64,000 nucleotides of DNA. It comes from Liolophura sinensis (taxonomy: Eukaryota > Mollusca > Polyplacophora > Chitonida > Chitonidae). Under the pieces are notes generated by a model. It did not search any database. It worked only from the letters and a program-made list of their open reading frames with translations, and had not been told where the DNA came from. The stretch covers positions 22,639,501 to 22,703,500 of the forward strand of contig NC_088303.1 in NCBI RefSeq assembly GCF_032854445.1. Reading direction: 5' to 3'. The position numbers and the translations under genes were made by a program. Numbering within the stretch: the stretch's first letter is position 1; each line of letters begins with the position of its first letter. Below, piece by piece: positions 11,097 through 24,594 of this stretch.

Positions 11097-14000
11097 AGAG
11101 ATGGCAGTTGACAACAGAGCTGCATCATCTTCTAGTAGATTCACAGTTTTTAAGCATTAAAAAGACATTTAGTGGTAATTTTTTTCCAACTAGGACACAA
11201 TTCGGCTCACTTGTGAAACATTCATATGCAGAGCGACAGAGTGTTTCAGTGTGGAACACTTCAAGTGTTTGGACAGAGGCAATGTTCACATGTGAAACAC
11301 TTCATGTGTGCAAATAGTAAAACTGTTCACATATGAAGCACATGTTGTGTGCAGACAGATCTATTGTCCATGTGTGAACATACTTGCTGTATGCAGATAG
11401 CTATAGTGTTTATCTGGAAACACATATTGTGTGCTGACAGTGTTCGTGTCACTATGAAAGTTTATTCGTACAACAGGATGATTTTGGCTTGGGAGTACAA
11501 AACAGCCCGCTGGATGTTGATTTTCCTTATATTAATCATATATGCTGTACCCCGTTAGCTGAAAATGTTGCCTTTGCATGAGCACTAAAAAAGAAAAGAA
11601 ACTCGTTGTTGGAAGAATTTTTGTTAACCCACGAGTAGGTTTCTTTGCTGAATTTGTATTTTGATTGGTTGTCCGTTAGACTCAATGTGGCAACAATGTT
11701 TTTCTCTCTTTTTGGATTCAGACACACAAAAAAGATGTCATCTCTCACAGAAACAACTCCAACTAAGTTATTGTTAAGGTACAGTTTTGTGAAATATGAT
11801 TTTCTATTTATTTCATCCGGTTCATGACAAATTCAAAGCGTTTTAATAACTATCTGCACTCAAAAACAGTTGACAGTTGCAATGTTTCAATGTAACAAAG
11901 GGACATAACTCTTGTAGCCGTGATGTCTGCATTTGCTCAGCAACAATATATTGTTGCATTAAAATAATCAGATAACCTGCTGATTAAATTATCTATTTCA
12001 TTATGAAAGGACTGGAATTTTTTTTTTTTTTTTCAAATGGAAGAACATGGAATGTGGGATAATAAATGTGTCGTTAAGATTTTGACCAGAGTGTATGACG
12101 AGGCTGAAGGGTGTGTCATCCTGAAGAGTTTTGTACAAGACTCAGTAGGGCCTAGAATACCATGCACCCTTGTTAAACCTTAATAACTAATCAGATGTTT
12201 AGATTGTACACTTAATTCTAAATTATGTGTTTAAAGTAGCACAACAGTACATGTACAGGTTTTGGAAATGCCCATATATGCAGCTCTCAGTGTGTTTAAT
12301 TTTAAATCATGTTTATCCGTATGTATAAATACAGAGAAGTTGTACCCATAGTATATGTGGGATAGTGCGCACTGTCTGTTTGAAACAGAAAATAAGCATT
12401 TTTTTATGAACATATACATGAAACGTCATTTATGTTTATTGTAAAAACATATATTTTTAGCTTAGTACACATCACTGGATGGTTTGACACAGACTTGAAC
12501 TATGTACATGTATATATAGACATATATATATATATATAGATAGGTAGGGAAATATCAGTAGGTGACATGTACACATTGTTGTATGTGGTTGTGGGTGATC
12601 TGTCATGTACTAGGTCCATTTAGTTCTGAATGTCTTCATCCCTTGGCAGACTGAATGTGAAATATTTATCAGAAGACCTTCACTGGATTGTGCTGCATGT
12701 GGATTTGTACTGGAAATGAAAGTTTATTGTGCGTAGTCTCTGCAGCAACAGGGTTTAATCATTTTCATGTTTTTGTCAAGAGGCTACAAGTTTGCAAAGA
12801 GAAAAAAACAAGTAAAGGTTGTACCTGTCTAAATATTGGTGCAGCATAGCATTTGAAAGCAAGGGACTTGAACCACATTGTGTGTGGATATTGTAGCTTG
12901 CTGGATATAACTCTTGACTGCCGTGTTAATCCCTACGTTAAGTTTTAGTGGCAGACCTGTGAGGTACATGTGGTCCCCCTCACGTTATACATGTTACTTG
13001 GTTTTCGCTACTTACTGTATTTACCCATTTGGTTCAGTGTTTTTTAACACTTCATCCATAACATCATTCACGTTATGGTGTATTTAGATTGAATTCTTTG
13101 AGTGCAATTTTAAAATGGAACATTTCTAAACGCATAGTGAAATTTTTGTAACCAATACAGCCTATTGCTGTTGTCACATAAGTTTTGCGCTAAACTTTAC
13201 TCTGCTGTTCATTTTTAGAAATTGAGATCTTCTCGGAAGGATTACAATTGAAACTGAGATAAGTCTCATTGCATCCCAGCTTGATAGAACTCTTCTGTTC
13301 ACAGTACTTACACTTCTGTGACATGATTTTACATTAAATTTACCTCACAGCAATTTACTGTGTATATCTAATAATTTCGCTTTGGACAATTTACACTACA
13401 TATGGAATTTGTGTGGCAAGATATATCGATCGGTTATTTTAATTTCTGCATTTTTTTATCTCTCTTCAGGGTCCATGTCCTTTGATTGGGTGGAAACATA
13501 GATATATATTTTGATATTTTTTGAGCCATGTTAGAACAAAAGGCCCGTATAGCGTCAAATTTATCCAGTATCTTTTCACTTTTATAAAGTGAGCATGTGA
13601 TCCAGTTGGTCGACTCCTACTCTCTTTTCCAAGTGTTACAGACTAAAGGCAGCGCAGCTTTGTCTGCATGAAGTGGGAGGAAATCTGAATGGAATGAAGC
13701 TTCCATAAAATACTCCTTTTTTCGTATTTCATTGCCAAGCCTAGTTGCCCCCACAATGGGCATCACAATGAGTTCATGTGTTTCCAGATCTGTAGTTCCA
13801 GTTTACACTCAGTTTACACATACTGCTTGGTTTATGAAGATAAATCTGCATGAGGAGTGTTTGCCATTTCCATTGATTTAACCAGCCGTTTCAATAAACT
13901 GGCTGAAGAATAACACTGTCTATATCACACCTGGATATACATGTTGTATATATACATGTACCTGTAAACATAATTTTTTTTTTATTTATTTATTTTTTTT

Positions 14001-16800
14001 TTGGCTGTGTGCACAAGACTACTAAGACTTTTATCTGTATTGTCAAATGCAGAGACTGTAGTAACACTTCATATTTTCTTTAGCCAAACTTGCAGTAAAG
14101 TCTAAAACAGTCCGTTTGGGAAATGGGATTATAGCTGTCTGTTGCCCCTGATTTGTCATGTACAGGTGTTGTGGGGAATCTCTTTTTTTTTACACTGGTA
14201 TTTGGCGTCCTGTATATGTTGGATGTTAAGATGGTTTTCACTCTGAAGGAGACAAACAGACGAGACTGTATGTGAGGCACATGATATGGGATAATGTATG
14301 GTAGGTGATTGTACCCATGGCCCAACGACAAGCGATCTGATGTTTTGGTAACCCATTGGACAAACCACACACAGGGTTACCTGCAGGTGTAAATGACCTG
14401 TTACGAAGTACTGTAGGTATAACATGGCAATGGCATAGTTGTGAATGTGTGTGTTAACAGCGCGAGTGGTTTGTGACGTGGTCGACGAAGCATCTGAAGA
14501 TCGTGATCCAACTTACTTTTTGATCATACCATTTTCCCTGATTTTGTTTTGGTGTGGATTTTGTTCCTGTTACTAATTTCACTTCTGTAAATTTTAACCT
14601 TGTGTTAAGTATGTGTAATATGTATATTTAAGGAACATAATGGACATTATTTGTTTTTGTGTAAAATATACACATTTTATTGCCACTGTGTGGTAGTAGG
14701 ATTGCTCACAAGCACCTGATCTGACAACAGACGGAGATGTTGCATGAAGATTAGAGTACCTGTATTTTCACATCACAACACAACCATCCACCATATTAAA
14801 GTCAACATGTGAGGAAGTCCGTGTCATCTTGTTTAAAGGGCGGGGCAAACTTGTCCCCAAAACTAATTTCATTTATTGTGTTAGAATTCAAAAAGGCATT
14901 TAAAATAGGATAAAACATGATGGCCTTTTCAGAGCAAATACGTGTACAAGTGATCTCGCATCACTTACTTGTAAGAATTTTCTCTCTGTCTATGGAAAAT
15001 GTTGAAAATAGTTATTTGTGTGAAGTCCTCTCTGATAAACTACTTCAGGATCATTTATGTTTTAATGGATTTTTAAGCACCGGGAATAATGTGATAGGCC
15101 TTTGGAGAATATGGCCGCACATACCACCTCACAACATAACGGATTTGTGAAATTTCTCAAAAAAAAAAGGAAAAAAAAAAAAAAAATAATAAAAAAATGT
15201 CCCAAAATAATTAAGAGTATTTCTGGACAAAGTTTCCTGTTGACTTTTATTTAAGGCACAAATTATATGTGACTTTATGTACTCATTAATGTTTTCATTT
15301 TTTGTTCAGGTGTTAAGTGTGATACATGTAGTTTGGTCTATTTTGAGGTCTAGTAAGTTTCTAAAATACCTCATGTGCCGTTGTCCAGTTATGTTCTACA
15401 TCTGTTTCCTGTGTGTTTAGAAATGCACCGATTCCTGTTGCTGTAAAATATTACACCTGGCTTCAAACTTTATACTTAAATATCAGTACAATGTGATCTG
15501 GTTGTCTGTTTTGGTTTATTGAATACAAGCAAGGCTTAGCAGGTTACAGGTTTGTAAGGTACATTATGTATGAAGAAATGTTGGGGACAGCCTTCAACTT
15601 TGTGCATGTACATGTAATTGATAGATCACCTGCTGAACAGATGTTGCACTTCAGCTAATACTACTGATAGAAGTCAGCCAATTTTAACTAGCGTAGAAGT
15701 GAAACTGGATAGCAATGTGGAGGCTAAAATGCAATGTGAAACTGGCGATTGTATAATTGCCTATGCATATATGTTTCTGTGAATTGTTTATCATATAGCT
15801 TTTAAGAAGGGCTCCTTTTGTTGCATTTTTTCAGTGTGTATGGTTGTGTGTGTGTGTGTGTTGAGGGAATTATTGGTTTGTGCTAATGATTTGCAGATCT
15901 CATGCAATGTTTCTTACTTAACAAACCGTCATGTAAGATCTCTCAAATTTCTGGTCCAAAAGATAACCTTTCGAATTGAGTTTTGCGTGATTTGATACAG
16001 GTAACTACTTTAATTCTAAGTTAAAGTTACGCGCTCTAATTTTTAACCTTTTGAGTGTATTTTTAGAGACATCACAGTTTTTATTCCTTGGGCTGCAAAT
16101 ATTGAAATATGTTGTTCTCGCAAAGCCATTGTGAACTTTGCACTGAAAGAATCATAATCATGTCAATTTTCTGGTTTGTGCCTGTTTATGACTAATGCTA
16201 ATTGAGATTTGGACACTTTTTTTTAGTCAGTAAGTAAAATATTTAAAAAACCTGTATGAAGAAATACAGATTAAATTTTGTGGCTATGGTGCACTGTATC
16301 CATACGAGTCTGTATTATATCAGAATAGCAAGATGTAGGGCTCCTGAAAAGTTGCTCTGGGTACGTGGGCGTAGATGTGACTGGGCGTGGTGACTTGTAT
16401 TGTGTTTTGTGACGTTGATACACTGTGAGATGTAATGCTTTAATATTTTATGTACAGTGTGTATGTGATATGTATATCATCGCTGTGCCATTGGTGTACA
16501 TTTAGTATACGACGTGAACTGTCCATAGCTATTACGTGTATTCTGACTACTGTCCTAAAGTATTCATCAACATACCGTCCGGCTTATCGCCTATTCATCC
16601 TACTGACATTTTATGCACGGAACTATTTATATTTTTGTGGACTTTTTCAGTTTTATGTTTTTCGTTTTCTATTTGTGTTATATGAATTGTTAAGAATGAT
16701 GCATTGTAAATATACTGACATTTTTACACTGTTAGATTGCTAAAGAAAGAAATGGTTTCAAACTGCTGCCACTGTTACCATATAAGTATGTAATTTTTGA
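11097..16800 (+). other. probable 3' UTR and downstream flank of the FOXJ2/3-like gene
   Basis: AT-rich DNA after the stop codon with no further coding motif. Candidate AATAAA signals occur at 12061-12066 and 15188-15193, the latter next to an A-rich run, but the true poly(A) site cannot be fixed from sequence. It includes short (TA)n near 12520-12538, T-rich runs near 12018 and 13975, and (GT)n near 15843-15861. Confidence 0.4.
11215..11460. repeat. degenerate tandem repeat of about 50 bp in the probable 3' UTR
   Basis: Four to five diverged units share 'ttcacatgtgaaacacttca tgtgtgca'-type text: a palindromic cacatgtg core followed by a tgtgtgcagacag motif. Units differ at many positions, so the array is old. 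Confidence 0.5.
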
Positions 16801-17744
16801 AAAGAGTTTTTATTGTATGTTAAGGATTTTGACGCTATGTCCCGATTGACTGGAGAAGAACGTAAGTTGAAGAATGCCACCTGATTTCCATTACCTTTTG
16901 GAACAACTCCTCCTCCTCAGATATCCCGTAGGGCAGTCTATATAACCCGGTAATTTGCGTATACATGCATGATAAATACGATATAACACTTGCTTCAGTT
17001 TTGGTGGTGACAAATCATTACAAACTTGTAATTGTACATGTAGAATGATTTTTATTTATGGTCGAAATTTTTTTGTTTTTGGACCCAAAACATTGTAGAT
17101 ATTTTACAGTACGAAGAAAACTTTTTTCTTAATTGTCCAGGAATACATAGCACGGTGGTCCTCTAAAAATCTGTTCACTTTCTCTGATGGATTTATTTAT
17201 TTCCGTTCACGTCGTTTCGTTTCATTTGTTAAATCAAACCAGGTAGCTTTCAAAAGGTATCTACAACACACCTGGCATTCTTCGACTTCTACAGAAAACA
17301 CTTAGCGACTTGGGTTAGCGAATGCTGAAGACGAGTTGTTGAATCCGCACACACCGTAAGGCTACATTGAGCTTTATGTAAGAGAGCTCATTTACTGTGG
17401 TAAAGGTTTTATGAAAAATTATCTTCAACACAGATCCATGGAAGAGAAATCCGCGGGGATCGTAACATCTTTTCTGACTACATATCTGAATATTACTCTA
17501 TTCACTGTATTTCAGGTGTGTGTTGTAGGTCACAGACTTTTATAAATGAAACTGAAAAAAATCACTCTGGTTATATAGAGAAGCAGCAAATAAAGACTTA
17601 CTGCAACCAGCGCGTTGTTCTGTTTATTATTTCATGCAGGCTGTGGTTTTATTTATTATTCCATGCATTTTGCCTCGAGACATTCAATGGGATACATGTA
17701 ATATGAAGGACCACAGCATACAGAATAAAGCCAGATCGGTGACA

Positions 17745-17862
17745 AGAGTTCCCACGGGCTCTGTCTCGTTTCTCCTTACCACTAGGCTGGCCGTCGTCCT
17801 GTGAGTGAAATATACTTAAGTGTGGTGTAAAATTCAAATCAGTTCAATGAATGAATAAAGTA
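17745..17862 (+). mobile_element. SINE family A, 3' half, diverged
   Basis: Body and tail match the family: 'ctccttaccactaggctggc', 'cgtcgtcctgtgagtgaaat' and a tail ending in AATGAATAAA. Confidence 0.65.
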
Positions 17863-17946
17863 ATCACACGTTTAATCGGTTAAGGCTTTTAACGCCAAAA
17901 TAAACAAGGCGTTAAAAAGTTGGTGTAGTCCTATGAAAACCAATAC

Positions 17947-18055
17947 AACCAATGCAGTCGCTGTGTGAGAAAAAATCGGTCAAGTGGATTCCTCTCCGGT
18001 CGGACGTAGGGGCGCTAGTGTCACAATCTGCTTGTGGTCGTGAGTTTCCATTTGA
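17947..18055 (+). mobile_element. SINE family A, internal fragment
   Basis: Contains 'ccaatgcagtcgctgtg', 'ggattcctctccggtcggac' and 'tggtcgtgagtttcc', in the family order but with a rearranged middle. Confidence 0.5.
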
Positions 18056-18111
18056 ACTTCGGACCTCTGAAGAAGAACAGGGCACCATACCATTAGCTTT
18101 CGATCTGTTCA

Positions 18112-18323
18112 TGTGGTTTGCGCGTTAGCGCAACACAATGATTCATGAGACTCACCAATGCGATCGCTGTGAGTTAAGCCCATGCAGCTAAATGCTGGAT
18201 TCCTCTCTGAAGGTACGCAGAAAGGCCTCTCCGCAATCTGCGCATAGTCGTGCGTTTCCAACGGCACCACCATATGTGAAATATTCTTGAGTTGGGTGTA
18301 AAGCATCAATCAAATAAACTAGA
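18112..18323 (+). mobile_element. SINE family A, nearly full length
   Basis: Head 'gtggtttgcgcgttagcgca' and B-box region 'tgcgatcgctgtgagttaag', then 'tgaaatattcttgagttggg' and a tail ending AATCAAATAAAC. It lies just after another fragment in the same direction. Confidence 0.7.
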
Positions 18324-20068
18324 ACTGCATTAGTTTGACGGATTTCAAGCCTGTCTTCACACATGGATTGCAGCGTCTGCCCTTAGCACAGGGCTATTCT
18401 GCAGAGTGTGTGTGTGTTAACTGGTGATGTAGATGTGACAGCATTAAAATGGAGGTCTTCGAAGAGCACTAGCACTTTACAATCCCGATGTGCATAACGC
18501 GAGATTTCTAACCGTCCTAAGTGTGGAATTTACTGTCATCTGCATATGATTTTTTTAAAGGTAGGTCAAGTACAGGCCTTAACAGAAATAGTTTATAGTT
18601 TTAAGAATTACATTTGTTACTGTCCTGTGTAACGTCCATGTCCTCCGAAAGACCTGAAAACGGCGGTTGTTTGTTTTTTTTCCCTCAAATTTTGTCCTAA
18701 TTTGCGGTGTATTATGAAAATTACAGTAGGTAAAAAGAACAGAACTCCAACTCCATCAGATAGGACACTTAAAATGTTAGATTTCTAAAATTTGTGATCA
18801 TAACCGTGGAGTATTTTGCCGCTATAGTGGATATGTATGCTCTCATGCAATTATATACAACTTACAGGCACATAATGCGAAATCTGCCATTTTGCGCTGT
18901 TTCGCTTTTGATCCTTGCTTTCGACAAAAGTAAGATTTTCGATCAGAAAGTCCAACTGATTTAGCTAAAATAGACCTACTTACATTATTCACAGACCTAC
19001 ATTCTTCCTGGTCATCAATACGTTTGTATGGAGACTATATAATATGTTCATATATAAATGTACTAATTAAACATGTACTAAATTGGCCTTTTGACACGTC
19101 TTGTATTTATTAACACAGCTTAACAATTCGCGACATAGAGATAATACATATATAGTCTTTTCCACTCAGCAATTTTCACCTTTTGCAGCTATGACATCTT
19201 CCTGTTACGTGACCTGCAAGTATGGGCAAAATTGCGATTTTTAGAATACAACAAGTAATTTGCAAGAAAATTGAGCACGTTAGGTGAAAAAACAGAAGCC
19301 GTTTCGAAATCAAGAATATATGTTTAATGTTAAAATTGAAAAGTTTGTGCTCATAGGTATGTTAATTTTTTTCTTTACTTACAAGCCCATTTTTTTATAT
19401 TTTGTTTGGTCTTGGCATGGTATATCTGCAGTTAAATTTCAGCTCAGTTAAACAAGTCATTCTTAAGAAAAAACGTTTCATTAAAATCGACTATGACCAA
19501 AATTTGAAAAAGTTAGGGCTCCGCAATTTATGCTTGCCTCGATATGTTCTATCAGCATATAAACTTTCAAGTTATTCGCTTAAACCATTCTTAAGAAGAA
19601 GATTTTCTTCAGATGTCAATATGGCAGCAAAAGTAGGCCATGCACAAAGTTAAAAACAGTACAAAAAACCTTTCCCACGCATATCCTGTTTTGCTAACTG
19701 TGTAGCGGTTACGCTTTTCATGCAGTTCCAAAATCCGGCGAGCAGGAAAATAATCGTAATAATAACAAGTACGATAACAACAGGATCTCCAACAGGTTTG
19801 TAGCTTGGAAGCCTAACAAATCAATCTTTCCAATTCGTTTGCCGTTTGTCTTTGTACAAACATCTGCCAGAGAGCTAATAATATTAATTTTTGGGTGCCT
19901 ATGCCGTTTGTTTGAAGTTTATTTGTGATCAGTATGAGAGACCATAGGTCCGAATATATTGCATGCGAGTACAAGGAAGTGATATATAAAATATATCTTC
20001 ATGCTAATAACATTTCTTATAACTTCAATGCATAATTGTCCCGTTACACGCTGCAGGAAAACTGCGTG

Positions 20069-20265
20069 TGATTTATTTATTTATTTGATTGGTGTTTTAC
20101 TCCGTACTCAAGAATATTTCACTTATAAGACGGCGGCCAGCATTATGGTGGGAGAAAACCCAGCAGAGCCCAGGGGAAACCCACGACCATCCGCAGGTTG
20201 CTGCAAGACTTTTCCATTTACGGCCGGACACTACGTGTGTGATGTCCTGGCTTGTAGAGGCTCAC
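20069..20265 (-). mobile_element. SINE family A, truncated
   Basis: Begins with the reverse tail (TTTATTTATTTATTTGATTGG), then 'tattcaagaatatttcac'-type and 'gacggcggccagcattatgg' body text. It ends before the tRNA-like head. Confidence 0.75.
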
Positions 20266-20651
20266 TTTTACAGCTGTGCTGATATGATACGCTTTGCGTT
20301 ACACAGGGTAGACGCTGTTCGAGACATCTGAAGGATATAAGGTCCACCAGACCTTGACCGGTCGCCTTTTCGCGAGACCTCCTATAGACGAGACTAAGGT
20401 AGATCTCGCATACAGTCACGTGTCATTGCTCGCCACAAAAATGATCACTGGGGTCATGTCCTCGAACCCAGGTTCGACTGGTTCAGTTGTGAACTTGACG
20501 AGGGTGTGGATTTTCAGGCCTCTGACCGCCGTTATATATACCACGCGTTGAAACCCATCCTTGAACAGGGAATTTGTAGATTCTGTCACTGTTTGTCGGG
20601 GGCCTTGATCGACGACGCTCGTATTTGCCAAGTCCAACGTTCATAGAAGAC

Positions 20652-20826
20652 AACTTGTCTTCTGCACATGAAAAATCATCTGTGACTGATGCAGCTTGCC
20701 TTGTACACACGAAAAATCACTTGTGACTGACACAACTTGTCTTCTACACATGAAAAATCACTTGTGACTGATGAGGCTTGTCTTCTACACACGAAAAATC
20801 ACTTGTGACTAACACAACTTGTCTTG
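20652..20826. repeat. 41-bp tandem repeat, four copies
   Basis: The unit is close to aacttgtcttctacacatga followed by aaaatcacttgtgactgacac. Copies are 85-95% alike by eye. Confidence 0.85.
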
Positions 20827-21204
20827 TTTTCGTTCAACATAGAAATGTGTTACACCATGACAAACCATGTGTTAAATAAATGTGAAGTACACATGTTTGT
20901 GTTACAAAATAATAAAACACAAAGTAATGTTGAACCAAAATGAGGTAAATTTACGGAACATAACAAAAGCTTGTATACTAGCATTTTGCAACAAGTATCG
21001 TGTACAACATCCAACACATCTTGTGTTCAATTCTTTCAACAGTAGGCCTTGTATTAATTCAGTACAAGATAGAATTGTTCAAGTATGACACAAGACTTTT
21101 GTTGGAAAGATTACCCGTTTGTGTTAATAGAGCACGGGTGTTTTTATGTTTACTAATAAGGTGTTTATAAGTGTGCGCCAAATGTGGAAAATTTCTATAT
21201 TAAC

Positions 21205-21335
21205 TAGCCAAAGGTCGGTGGTTTACGCGGAATACCCCGGTTTCTTCCACACATGCATGGTGGTGAAGGTTACAGCCGTCATGTAACTGACAAAATTTTT
21301 AGCATGGTGTTAAACAACATTCCAATAAATAAAAC
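21205..21335 (+). mobile_element. SINE family C, 3' part
   Basis: Contains 'ccaaaggtcggtggtttacg', 'ccccggtttcttccacacat', 'ggtgttaaacaacattccaa' and terminal AATAAATAAA. The same body occurs near 32230, 33940 and, reversed, 61600. Confidence 0.55.
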
Positions 21336-21683
21336 AATATAATTATAACCCATGCAATAAAATTGATGATCGAGTGGAATCTGATGCGTCCATAACCCGA
21401 AAGTCATGTCCTGAAAATCTTGTTGAGAGTTTTGTTATTAATATCTGCCACATTTTGGGCACTTTCATTGCGTTTCTGATGGAAAAGCGATATGTTAGTA
21501 TTAACCGTTTAGCCCACGGTTAAACAGCGCCCCGTGAGAGAACAACAATCTCTTTATTTAAAGCTGGCCCTTAAGTGTACACACGAAGAAAGTTTGCCGT
21601 GTAATCACTATAGGCGTTCACCACTTCAAAAGAGAGAGGTAGGCCTACACTAGGCAACATTAGGTTAGTAGATGTCAGTTTTG

Positions 21684-21952
21684 TGGGGGCCGCTGTAGCT
21701 CAGTTGGTTTGCGCACTAGCGCAGCGTAATGACCCAGGAGCCTCTCGCCAATGCGGTCGCTGAGGGCTCAAGTCCAGCTTAGGCTGGCATAGCCGGCTGT
21801 ACGTGTGAAGGTCTTCCAGCAACCTGCGAATGGTCGTGGGTTTCACCCCGGATCTGCCCGGTTTCCTCTTACCATAATGCTGGTCGCCGTCGTATAAGTG
21901 AAATATTCTTGAGTACGGAGTAAAACACCAATCAAATAAATAAAAAATAAAT
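21684..21952 (+). mobile_element. tRNA-derived SINE, family A, full length
   Basis: The tRNA-like head has A box 'tgtagctcagttggtttgcg' and B box 'gggctcaagtccagc'. The body contains 'ctgcccggtttcctcttacc' and 'gtataagtgaaatattcttg', and the tail is 'taaaacaccaatcaaataaa'. It is one of the best copies in the window. Confidence 0.88.
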
Positions 21953-23419
21953 TTTGCGTTCAAGTAGACACACCAACCAGTCTTTAAAATTTGTATTCTC
22001 TTGTGATTCTCAAGGACATAATGTTTGTATTTTTATGGATCCTACTTTTGATATTTTTTTATTGATTTTATCGACGGATATTTAAATTATAACCCATGTT
22101 AACGAGTCATTCACTATATATTAATGCCTAACATTGAGTCAAGAAGGTATATTTTATAAAGAAGAGCTTTTATACAAGGTTAAATATAAATACGTTCATT
22201 AGTTCCCGTCTTTACAGAACGCCACAAATCAGTTTTTGTAATCTGGAACTAGATGAATATATCTGGTTGAACCTGTTATTGTCTTTCGCGATCCTTTGAC
22301 AAATTAATAATGAACTTTCCCACACTGACGTGCAGATGTACAGGATACATTGGTGGCAAGACAAGTGGTCCTCAACGCATGATTAACCCATGCAAGTTCC
22401 CTGTCAAATGCGGGATTAATTTTAACCCGCATCTTTTCCGTTCAAGAAACGGCTGGTGCAAAGTGGGAACAAATGTTCCAAACGCTGCTGAAATTACGAC
22501 AACGTAGAGTTTGCAAAAGGACAACAATGTCTTTGATAGTAATTCTGAATACAGTTGCTTGGAAATATATAGATAGTCAGTGGGTTCTTAACTGTATAGC
22601 AACAATGATTAGCGTAATCGTAGTTTTTAAACACGAAGTTTCGGTTTCAAGGTGTGGCCAGTTCCTATGAGTCGGTTCACAATTTCCACCCAAGAGGTTG
22701 GCATATTTCTCTACCAGGTGGCGAGAGCTTCTACAAATGACGTAACATGTGTCGTGTGCCGTGGAGATTACCTATAGGAAAGTTGCATACGCCAAAGTAA
22801 CGGACTTCTTTCAATGTTTGCTGCATGCACTTCACTCACTTAGGATTATAATAGATTGTGGCCAGTGGTGTTCTAGTAAAAATGAAAGTGGAAATATAAC
22901 GCACATATGCATGTTTTGAGGAAAATGTTCATACAAACTGGGAGGCTAACGTGTACACGTGTATAGAATATCTAAGGCAAGCAAGTAACAGAACTTTATT
23001 TGAATTCGCATCATTGACCTCCCGAATTATTTATTTCTTGACTTGATTGTTGTTTAACGTCAAGCTCAAGAGTTTTTCCACCTATACCATGGCCCGGCAT
23101 AAACCGCTAACCACTAAGTTAATGCCTAACTTTCCCACATGTGACATACAGATATGCACACCATACTGATGGAATACAAGTGGCCTTAAATCGGAAGACT
23201 GCGCAAACGGTTTGACAAGGCGTTTTCACCAAGAGCGGAAGAATCTACAAATCCCCTGTCCTCATATCGTAACTAAATTATCAGTATATCAATAGGCCCA
23301 TCACTGTGAGTAGACGAGATGTCGTGTTGGGTAACTTCTACATGCTCCTTCAGTGAGGCAGCATGCACTATAGCCTGTAGAAGGACATGGTGACACCTTT
23401 TTCCTCTTCAATATGTGAC
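21953..23419. other. intergenic, no gene seen
   Basis: AT-rich. A diverged minus-strand fragment of SINE family C may lie at about 23050-23130 ('gttgtttaacgtcaagctca', 'ccatggcccggcataaaccg'). Nothing else was recognised. Confidence 0.35.
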
Positions 23420-23742
23420 CGGCCCTCATAGCATAGCTGGTAGAGCCTACGCTTCGGGGGCGGTTGATCCATGCTCAATCCTGGGTCGGGTCACCTAAGA
23501 CTTTAAAAGAGGAAGTTGTAACTTCCTCGCTTGGCGTTCAGCATGAAGGGTACAGTGCAACGTCTGGTTGAACCTTATCAGTATAATGGCTCGGGTGGGG
23601 CGGCTTACTTACCTTCAGTAAGGCGTCTCAGTGAAGCAGCACCAGATAAAAGAACGGTGAAACAAGGAGGCAAATTCCTTCGTCGTCATATGACTGAAAA
23701 ATCTTTAAGTACGACGTTAAACCCCAAGCATTCACTCACTGA
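23420..23742 (+). mobile_element. tRNA-derived SINE, family B, full length
   Basis: The head carries A box 'tagcatagctggtagagcc' and B-box-like 'ggttgatccatgctcaatcc'. The body runs through 'aggaagttgtaacttcctcg' and 'gctcgggtggggcggcttac'. The 3' end is 'gtcgtcatatgactgaaaaa', 'acgacgttaaaccccaagca' and a TCACTCACTGAC tail. The open frame through it is a by-product of the SINE. Confidence 0.85.
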
Positions 23743-23839
23743 CTCACCCATAAATCTCGCAGTGTCCCAGCCTCCGAGTATGACCCCCATTCCACACGAC
23801 ATGATCTACTTCGCCAACGGCGAGACCGTTGTCACCAAT

Positions 23840-24594
23840 GTCTTGTTATGTGTACGACTGCCGTCAGTTTCTAAATATAGCTTACCACTGTTTACATATG
23901 CTAAGTTCAGGGAGTGCTGTCTGCCTCTACCTTAGAATATTCCAGAATGCGCTCAGTTCGGTTCCTGTTTGTTTACATCAAGTGTTCAGGAATTTTCTTA
24001 TTCTGGACAATTCCACTAGGCTATATAAGACGGGAGAGAACAGAGAAGAGAGAACTGAGAATTATTGAGAGCTTTGGATGCTTTCGCTGTGTATTACTTT
24101 AGTAGGCCATTTGTGCTGAATTTTGGTGTCTCTATAGCCTCTGGCTTTATTATATCCCCACCGAGCACTTGTTCAGTCTAAACTTGTATGTTTAATTTGT
24201 GCTCTTGTATACACAGTGCTTATTAGTACACGGACCCTGTCTGTGGAATTTTGTGTATATTTCGTCATACACTCAGTTATACTGTGGATTTTCCCTCTTG
24301 TGAATTTGCCTCTGAGCATTTATGCCTGTGTGGTATATACATTGTGGAATATATGCGTCTGTTTGGACTTGACACCGTAAGTATTTTAGTATTTGTATAG
24401 ATACTGCTATCCTTTCTTGTTAAACTTAAGTACTTTAGTATTTGTATAAGTCTTATTATCTGTTCTTGTTAAGCTAATAAATTGTTGTAAAATAAAATCT
24501 GCTGGTTTTTGTTACTCTTTTGTGCGGCTAAACTGTCGTGTATTTCGAACAAGAGATCTCTTTATAATACAGACAGTTTGGGTCGTAACAGTCT
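23840..24594. mobile_element. solo LTR (747 bp) with 4-bp target duplication GTCT
   Basis: The LTR runs 23844-24590, from TGTTATG to CGTAACA, which are near-inverted complements with TG...CA ends. GTCT flanks both sides (23840-23843 and 24591-24594). Inside are a TATA-like ctatataaga at 24021-24030, AATAAA at about 24476, and a 50-bp internal duplication before it. No gag or pol lies beside it. The repeat unit downstream at about 24818-24865 shows the uninterrupted text and acts as an empty site. Confidence 0.8.

Larger units (their letters stand above)
16801..21680. other. intergenic, SINE remnants and short repeats only
   Basis: No exon of either flanking gene and no independent gene was recognised. 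It holds several SINE fragments, listed separately, and a 41-bp tandem repeat near 20650. Open frames here (for example 19402-19653) lack family resemblance. Confidence 0.4.

Noticed and set aside
14917-15150. 77-codon frame in the FOXJ2/3 3' flank
   Set aside because: It lies in AT-rich probable UTR with no motif or conserved pattern, and chance explains it.
21684-21770. Functional tRNA gene
   Set aside because: A and B boxes are present but the cloverleaf stems do not pair, and the sequence continues into a SINE body and tail repeated many times in the window.
23531-23935. 134-codon frame starting in a SINE and running into the LTR
   Set aside because: The first part is the family B SINE body and the last part is the solo LTR. 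No gene spans such a junction.
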